A DNA stretch of 54,181 nt from Anaerolineae bacterium (GTDB lineage Bacteria > Chloroflexota > Anaerolineae > JAADDB01): contig WFWT01000011.1 in NCBI GenBank assembly GCA_015490995.1, positions 1 through 54,181 on the forward strand. Direction: 5' to 3'. Positions 50,805-54,181 of the stretch are shown here, one piece after another (the first letter of the stretch is position 1; each line of letters opens with the position of its first letter). The position numbers and the translations under genes were made by a program. The notes under the pieces were generated by a model. It searched no databases and was not told the origin of the DNA. It worked only from the letters and a program-made list of their open reading frames with translations.

Positions 50805-52004
50805 ATGCGCATCCTGATAGCCACCCAGACGTATTTCCCCACCACTAACGGCCAGGCCGTGTTCACCACTAATTTAGCGGAAGGTCTGGCCCGTCGCGGA
50901 CACGAGGTCGCAGTTGTTACCCCGGCGGACGATCTCCACTCTTATCACGCGGAGCGAAATGGGGTATACATCGAGTACGTCGCGGCGGTGCCCATCGTGC
51001 GGGGAGTAGGGGATGTACGGCTAACGCCGTTCCCGCAAATTCACGCGCCCCGCATTGTAGAACGGTTCGCTCCCCATCTGGTACACATTCAGGATCATTA
51101 CCCCCTGTGCCGCAGTGTCGTCCAAGCAGCCCGCAAACGGGGCCATCCCGTCATCGGCACAAACCACTTTCTGCCCGAGAACATCATGCGCAACATGCCC
51201 GGTCCGCTGCGGGACAGCGAGCACATCAAACGGCTTCTGTGGTGGACCATGTTGGACCTCTTCAACGAACTGGACTATGTGACCACCCCCTCACAGACGG
51301 CCGCGCGCATTTTGCAGGAGCAGGCGTTACAACCTCCGGTCAAAGCCATCTCTTGCGGTGTGGACGTGCAACGCTTTCGACCGTTGGCACACATGGACCG
51401 TAAGGCCGTGCGCCGGGAGTTTGGCCTGGCGCCGGAGCACATCATCTTCCTGTACGTCGGCCGCGTGGATCACGAAAAACGCCTGGACGTGGCCATCCAG
51501 GCCCTTTACCTTCTGAAGCGTCCTGATGTCCAGCTGGCCATCGGGGGCCAGGGATTCCACCTCCAAGACCTTCAGACCCTTGCGCGAACGTTGCACTTAG
51601 AGGAGCAGGTGAAATTTCTGGGGCCGATCACCCCTGAAGGCCATCTCCGCCTCTTGAACGCGGCGGACGTGTTCATCATGCCCAGCGAAGCGGAGCTTCT
51701 GAGCATTGCTACCCTGGAAGCGATGGCCTGTGGCCTGCCGGTCCTTGCGGCAAACGCCCGCGCCCTGCCCGAGTTGGTGACCCATGGGGTAAACGGTTAC
51801 CTGTTCCGCGCCGGGGACCCGGAGGATGCTGCCTTCTGGATGGGCAAATTGATCGCGGAGCGGACCCGTTGGCCGGCCATGGCCCAAGCCGCGCGCGCGA
51901 CGGCTGAAAAGCATGACCTCCAGCGGGTTATTGAGGCTTACGAGGGGCTCTACCACCATTTGGTGGAAAAGGTCGCCTCTTCCCACCTGAAGCGGACGAT
52001 TTGA
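50805..52004 (+). CDS. GT4-family glycosyltransferase
   Basis: A GT-B fold transferase of 399 residues. N-terminal domain: MRILIATQTYFPTTNGQAVF, GLARRGHEVAVVTPADD. C-terminal domain: IIFLYVGRVDHEKRLDVAIQ, PDVQLAIGGQGFHLQDLQ, and the nucleotide-sugar EX7E-like motif in FIMPSEAELLSIATLEAMAC (E-x7-E). Closest in character to glycolipid or phosphatidylinositol mannosyltransferases (PimB/SqdX-like). It may glycosylate a lipid. Translation follows the DedA stop by 2 bases with GGAGG upstream. Its stop codon is inside the -35 of the next promoter. Confidence 0.93.
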   Translation: MRILIATQTYFPTTNGQAVFTTNLAEGLARRGHEVAVVTPADDLHSYHAERNGVYIEYVAAVPIVRGVGDVRLTPFPQIHAPRIVERFAPHLVHIQDHYPLCRSVVQAARKRGHPVIGTNHFLPENIMRNMPGPLRDSEHIKRLLWWTMLDLFNELDYVTTPSQTAARILQEQALQPPVKAISCGVDVQRFRPLAHMDRKAVRREFGLAPEHIIFLYVGRVDHEKRLDVAIQALYLLKRPDVQLAIGGQGFHLQDLQTLARTLHLEEQVKFLGPITPEGHLRLLNAADVFIMPSEAELLSIATLEAMACGLPVLAANARALPELVTHGVNGYLFRAGDPEDAAFWMGKLIAERTRWPAMAQAARATAEKHDLQRVIEAYEGLYHHLVEKVASSHLKRTI

Positions 52005-52029
52005 CGTTTCGTTTTACACCCCTTATAAT
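52001..52029 (+). promoter_or_regulatory. Near-consensus promoter of the Fur-ATPase operon
   Basis: TTGACG (52001-52006), 17-base spacer, TATAAT (52024-52029). The -35 overlaps the GT4 stop codon. Downstream AT-rich TTATAATTTGG and GATTCTAAAG segments could be part of a Fur/PerR box over the start site. Confidence 0.8.
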
Positions 52030-52086
52030 TTGGACTGATTCTAAAGTATCGGGTGATAATCCCTTGTTGGGACGGAGGAACGGTCA

Positions 52087-52557
52087 ATGAGCCGTGTGGA
52101 GGAGCGATTACAGCGCTGGCGTCAGGTGCTGGCAACTCATGGGGTGCGGATGACCCCTCAGCGAGAGGCAGTGTTACATTATCTGGCCGAAACGCGCACG
52201 CACCCGACGGCCGCCGAAGTGTACGCGGCCGTAAAACGTCGCGCGCCGCGGGTGTCGCGTGCGACGGTGTACAACACGCTTAACCTGCTGGCCCGGTTGG
52301 GGCTTATTGTCGAGCTGCGCCGGCAGGAGGGGGCCGTGCGCTATGAAACGAACCTGGACCCTCATGTGAACCTGATTTGCTTGCGGTGCGGCCAGGTGTT
52401 TGACGTGGAGACGTCGTTCTCCCTTTCCTTGCCGGACCATTTGCCCTTCATGGTACACCACGTGCGTGTTGATGCGTACGGTGTGTGTGCTCGTTGTCGC
52501 CATGCGATGTCTTCCAGCCCTATGCCATCTCCAAGTGAGGAGGTAAAGAGTTCATGA
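52087..52557 (+). CDS. Fur-family regulator, PerR/Zur-like
   Basis: A metal-dependent regulator of 156 residues. The winged helix-turn-helix is GVRMTPQREAVLHYLAETRT, HPTAAEVYAAVKRR, SRATVYNTLNLLARLGLIVE. Metal residues: YETNLDPHVNLICLRCGQVFD gives His and one CxxC; VCARCRHA near the end gives the second CxxC (structural zinc). The His-rich end of classical Fur is missing, so PerR or Zur type is more likely than iron Fur. GGACGGAGG precedes the ATG. The ATPase gene begins inside its stop (ATGA), so it probably controls that ATPase and itself. Confidence 0.92.
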   Translation: MSRVEERLQRWRQVLATHGVRMTPQREAVLHYLAETRTHPTAAEVYAAVKRRAPRVSRATVYNTLNLLARLGLIVELRRQEGAVRYETNLDPHVNLICLRCGQVFDVETSFSLSLPDHLPFMVHHVRVDAYGVCARCRHAMSSSPMPSPSEEVKSS

Positions 52558-54181
52558 GTGTACGAAAGTCCACACGTCACGTTGCGCGTGAACATACCGA
52601 GCATATTCCGCTGGTTATGCGTCCGGAGGACCCGGAAGACCAGCGATGTGCTGCTCTACTGGTGAGCACACTGAAGGAGCACCCCGGCGTCCTGGCAGTC
52701 CACTGGGACCCTGAGCGTTACGAGGTGGTGCTTCGGTACGATCCCAAACGGATTAGCCTGGAAACCATCCGAGGCTTGGCCCGCGATTTGGGCCTGGGTC
52801 TCCGACGTCAGCACGAGGTGTGCGTGTTGCACGTGGATCCGGCCCGATGTCGGGATTGTACGGCTTTGTTGGAAGAGCGTTTGCAGGCGTTGCCCGGTGT
52901 CGTGGACGCGGCGGCTAACGTGCCCGGTGGCACGGTTCGGGTGGAATATGAACCTGAAAGTCCCCTTACGGTTGAGATTATCCAGGAAGTGGTGCGCGAG
53001 GAGGGGTTTCAGGTCCGGGAACGTGTACGGGCTACCTGGGAACGCGCGCAGACGATTGTGCACATTTGGTGGCAAAACCGGGAGCTGGTGTTGGCCACCT
53101 TCGCGTTGCTCTTTCTGTTGGCCGGGCTGTTTGTGGAGCACATCACCGGGTGGCCGAAGGGAGTGGCCATCGGTCTGTATGTGCTTTCGTATGTAGCCGG
53201 TGGCTATGAAGGGGCTATCTCCGCTGCCCGCATGTTACGCCGTGGGGTGCTGGACATTGACTTTCTCATGATCGTGGCCGCGTTGGGCGCAGCTTATCTG
53301 GGAGAATGGTCTGAGGGAGCCATCCTCCTGTTCCTCTTCTCTCTTAGCGGGGCGCTGGAAACCTTTGCTATGGACCGTACCCGCCGTGCTATTGAGAAGC
53401 TGATGGCCCTACGCCCACCGGTGGCCACGGTCCGGCGCAACGGCCAGGAAGTGGAGGTGCCGGTTGAGGAGGTCCACATCGGCGAAGAGGTCATTGTCCG
53501 GCCGGGTGAAGCCATTCCCCTGGACGGTGTGGTCAAGGATGGTGTTTCGGCCGTGGACCAGTCCCCCATTACGGGTGAATCCATACCCGTGACGAAGAAG
53601 AAAGGGGATAAAGTGTTCGCGGGGACCATTAACACCGAGGGCAGCTTGGTTATCGAGGTAACCAAAAAAGCAGAGGAGTCCACACTGGCCCGTATTATCG
53701 CCCTGGTGGAGGAAGCCCAAAGCGAACGGGCACCCCTCCAGCGATTTATTGACCGCTTTAGTCAGCCCTACGCGACCAGTGTGGTTCTCTTTGTGGTGGC
53801 CTATTTCGGTATTGGGTGGCAGATCTTAGGCTGGCCTTTGGCAGATGTCCTGTACCGATCGATGACGTTATTGGTGGTGGCCTCACCCTGCGCGTTGGTC
53901 ATTTCTACGCCGGCCTCCTTCCTTTCGGCTATTGCTGCCGGTGCCCGTAACGGCATCCTTTTCAAGGGAGGCGTGCACTTGGAGAACCTGGCAAAGGTTC
54001 GGGTGATGGCCTTTGACAAAACGGGCACACTGACCGTGGGCAAGCCTACGGTCACTGATGTGGTGCCGGCGCCGGGGCACACCGAGGCAGACCTGTTGTA
54101 CCTGGCCGCTTCTGTCGAACGGCGGTCCGAGCATCCCATCGCGCGGGCCATCGTGCGTTATGCCCAGGAGCGCCATCTCAC
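52554..54181 (+). CDS. P1B-type metal-transporting ATPase (partial, 3' end outside window)
   Basis: 542 residues are visible, with no stop before the window edge. N-terminus: about 150 residues with a degenerate HMA-like domain ending in C99-R-D-C102. Membrane helices begin about residue 175. T340-G-E-S starts the actuator motif, VASPCALVISTPA gives S444-P-C446, the metal-translocation motif, D488-K-T-G-T is the phosphorylated Asp, and SEHPIARAI the HP motif. Zn/Cd ATPases have CPC; SPC marks the P1B-4 group, which exports Co2+, Zn2+ or Fe2+ (B. subtilis PfeT is a PerR-controlled Fe2+ exporter). Its four-base overlap with the Fur-family gene supports a metal/peroxide-responsive efflux pair. 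Confidence 0.92.
   Translation, partial: MSVRKSTRHVAREHTEHIPLVMRPEDPEDQRCAALLVSTLKEHPGVLAVHWDPERYEVVLRYDPKRISLETIRGLARDLGLGLRRQHEVCVLHVDPARCRDCTALLEERLQALPGVVDAAANVPGGTVRVEYEPESPLTVEIIQEVVREEGFQVRERVRATWERAQTIVHIWWQNRELVLATFALLFLLAGLFVEHITGWPKGVAIGLYVLSYVAGGYEGAISAARMLRRGVLDIDFLMIVAALGAAYLGEWSEGAILLFLFSLSGALETFAMDRTRRAIEKLMALRPPVATVRRNGQEVEVPVEEVHIGEEVIVRPGEAIPLDGVVKDGVSAVDQSPITGESIPVTKKKGDKVFAGTINTEGSLVIEVTKKAEESTLARIIALVEEAQSERAPLQRFIDRFSQPYATSVVLFVVAYFGIGWQILGWPLADVLYRSMTLLVVASPCALVISTPASFLSAIAAGARNGILFKGGVHLENLAKVRVMAFDKTGTLTVGKPTVTDVVPAPGHTEADLLYLAASVERRSEHPIARAIVRYAQERHL

Overview
The window reads as chromosomal DNA of a GC-rich, probably thermophilic, aerobic bacterium of the Chloroflexota (Anaerolineae/Ardenticatenia-like). 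This is inferred from gene content: an A2-type cytochrome c oxidase, a system I (Ccm) cytochrome c maturation cluster, paired ArsA-like ATPases, large GT-C and YfhO surface-glycosylation proteins, and many small lineage-type proteins. No rRNA, tRNA, CRISPR, transposase or phage gene was seen. Promoters close to TTGACA/TATAAT, often with a TGn extension, and strong GGAGG ribosome binding sites occur throughout and were used to choose starts.

Layout. 1-5.9 kb: a small hypothetical protein, RtcB RNA ligase, an FKBP/SlyD-type isomerase, a radical SAM enzyme of the AmmeMemoRadiSam type, and DUF1405 and DUF302 proteins. 5.9-14.7 kb, all on minus: NarL-type regulator, sensor kinase and second regulator, then coxB-coxA-coxC, a Met-rich cupredoxin and ctaG. 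15.1-20.5 kb, plus: a DUF2007 protein, a membrane-anchored diheme cytochrome fused to a CcmI-like tail, then ccmA-ccmB-ccmC-ccmD. The left 20 kb is therefore largely a terminal-oxidase and cytochrome c assembly region.

20.5-23.8 kb: translation genes rpsT (plus) and rpsB-tsf-pyrH (minus), with dispersed palindromic repeats between them. 23.9-37.1 kb: surface polysaccharide and lipid-linked sugar functions. These are a YfhO-flippase fusion behind a GT2 glycosyltransferase, a methyltransferase, a secreted DUF4139 protein, a GNAT acetyltransferase overlapping an M20 peptidase tail-to-tail, and a 1221-residue GT-C membrane glycosyltransferase carrying two PA14 domains and an NHL propeller.

37.2-44.3 kb: csoR-copZ copper sensing with a clear operator, cstA, then a compact plus-strand cluster (thioredoxin-like protein, small membrane protein, duplicated-domain lipoprotein, second small membrane protein, two ArsA-like ATPases). 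The first ATPase appears to start at ATT, and the two have complementary active-site losses. This is the best candidate here for an undescribed system. 44.4-50 kb: an anchored hypothetical protein, a CheY-like regulator with a membrane partner, a MaoC hydratase, a thiolase lacking its nucleophilic Cys, and 6-phosphogluconate dehydrogenase. 50.1-54.2 kb: DedA, a GT4 glycosyltransferase, a Fur-family regulator and a P1B-type metal ATPase that runs off the window end.
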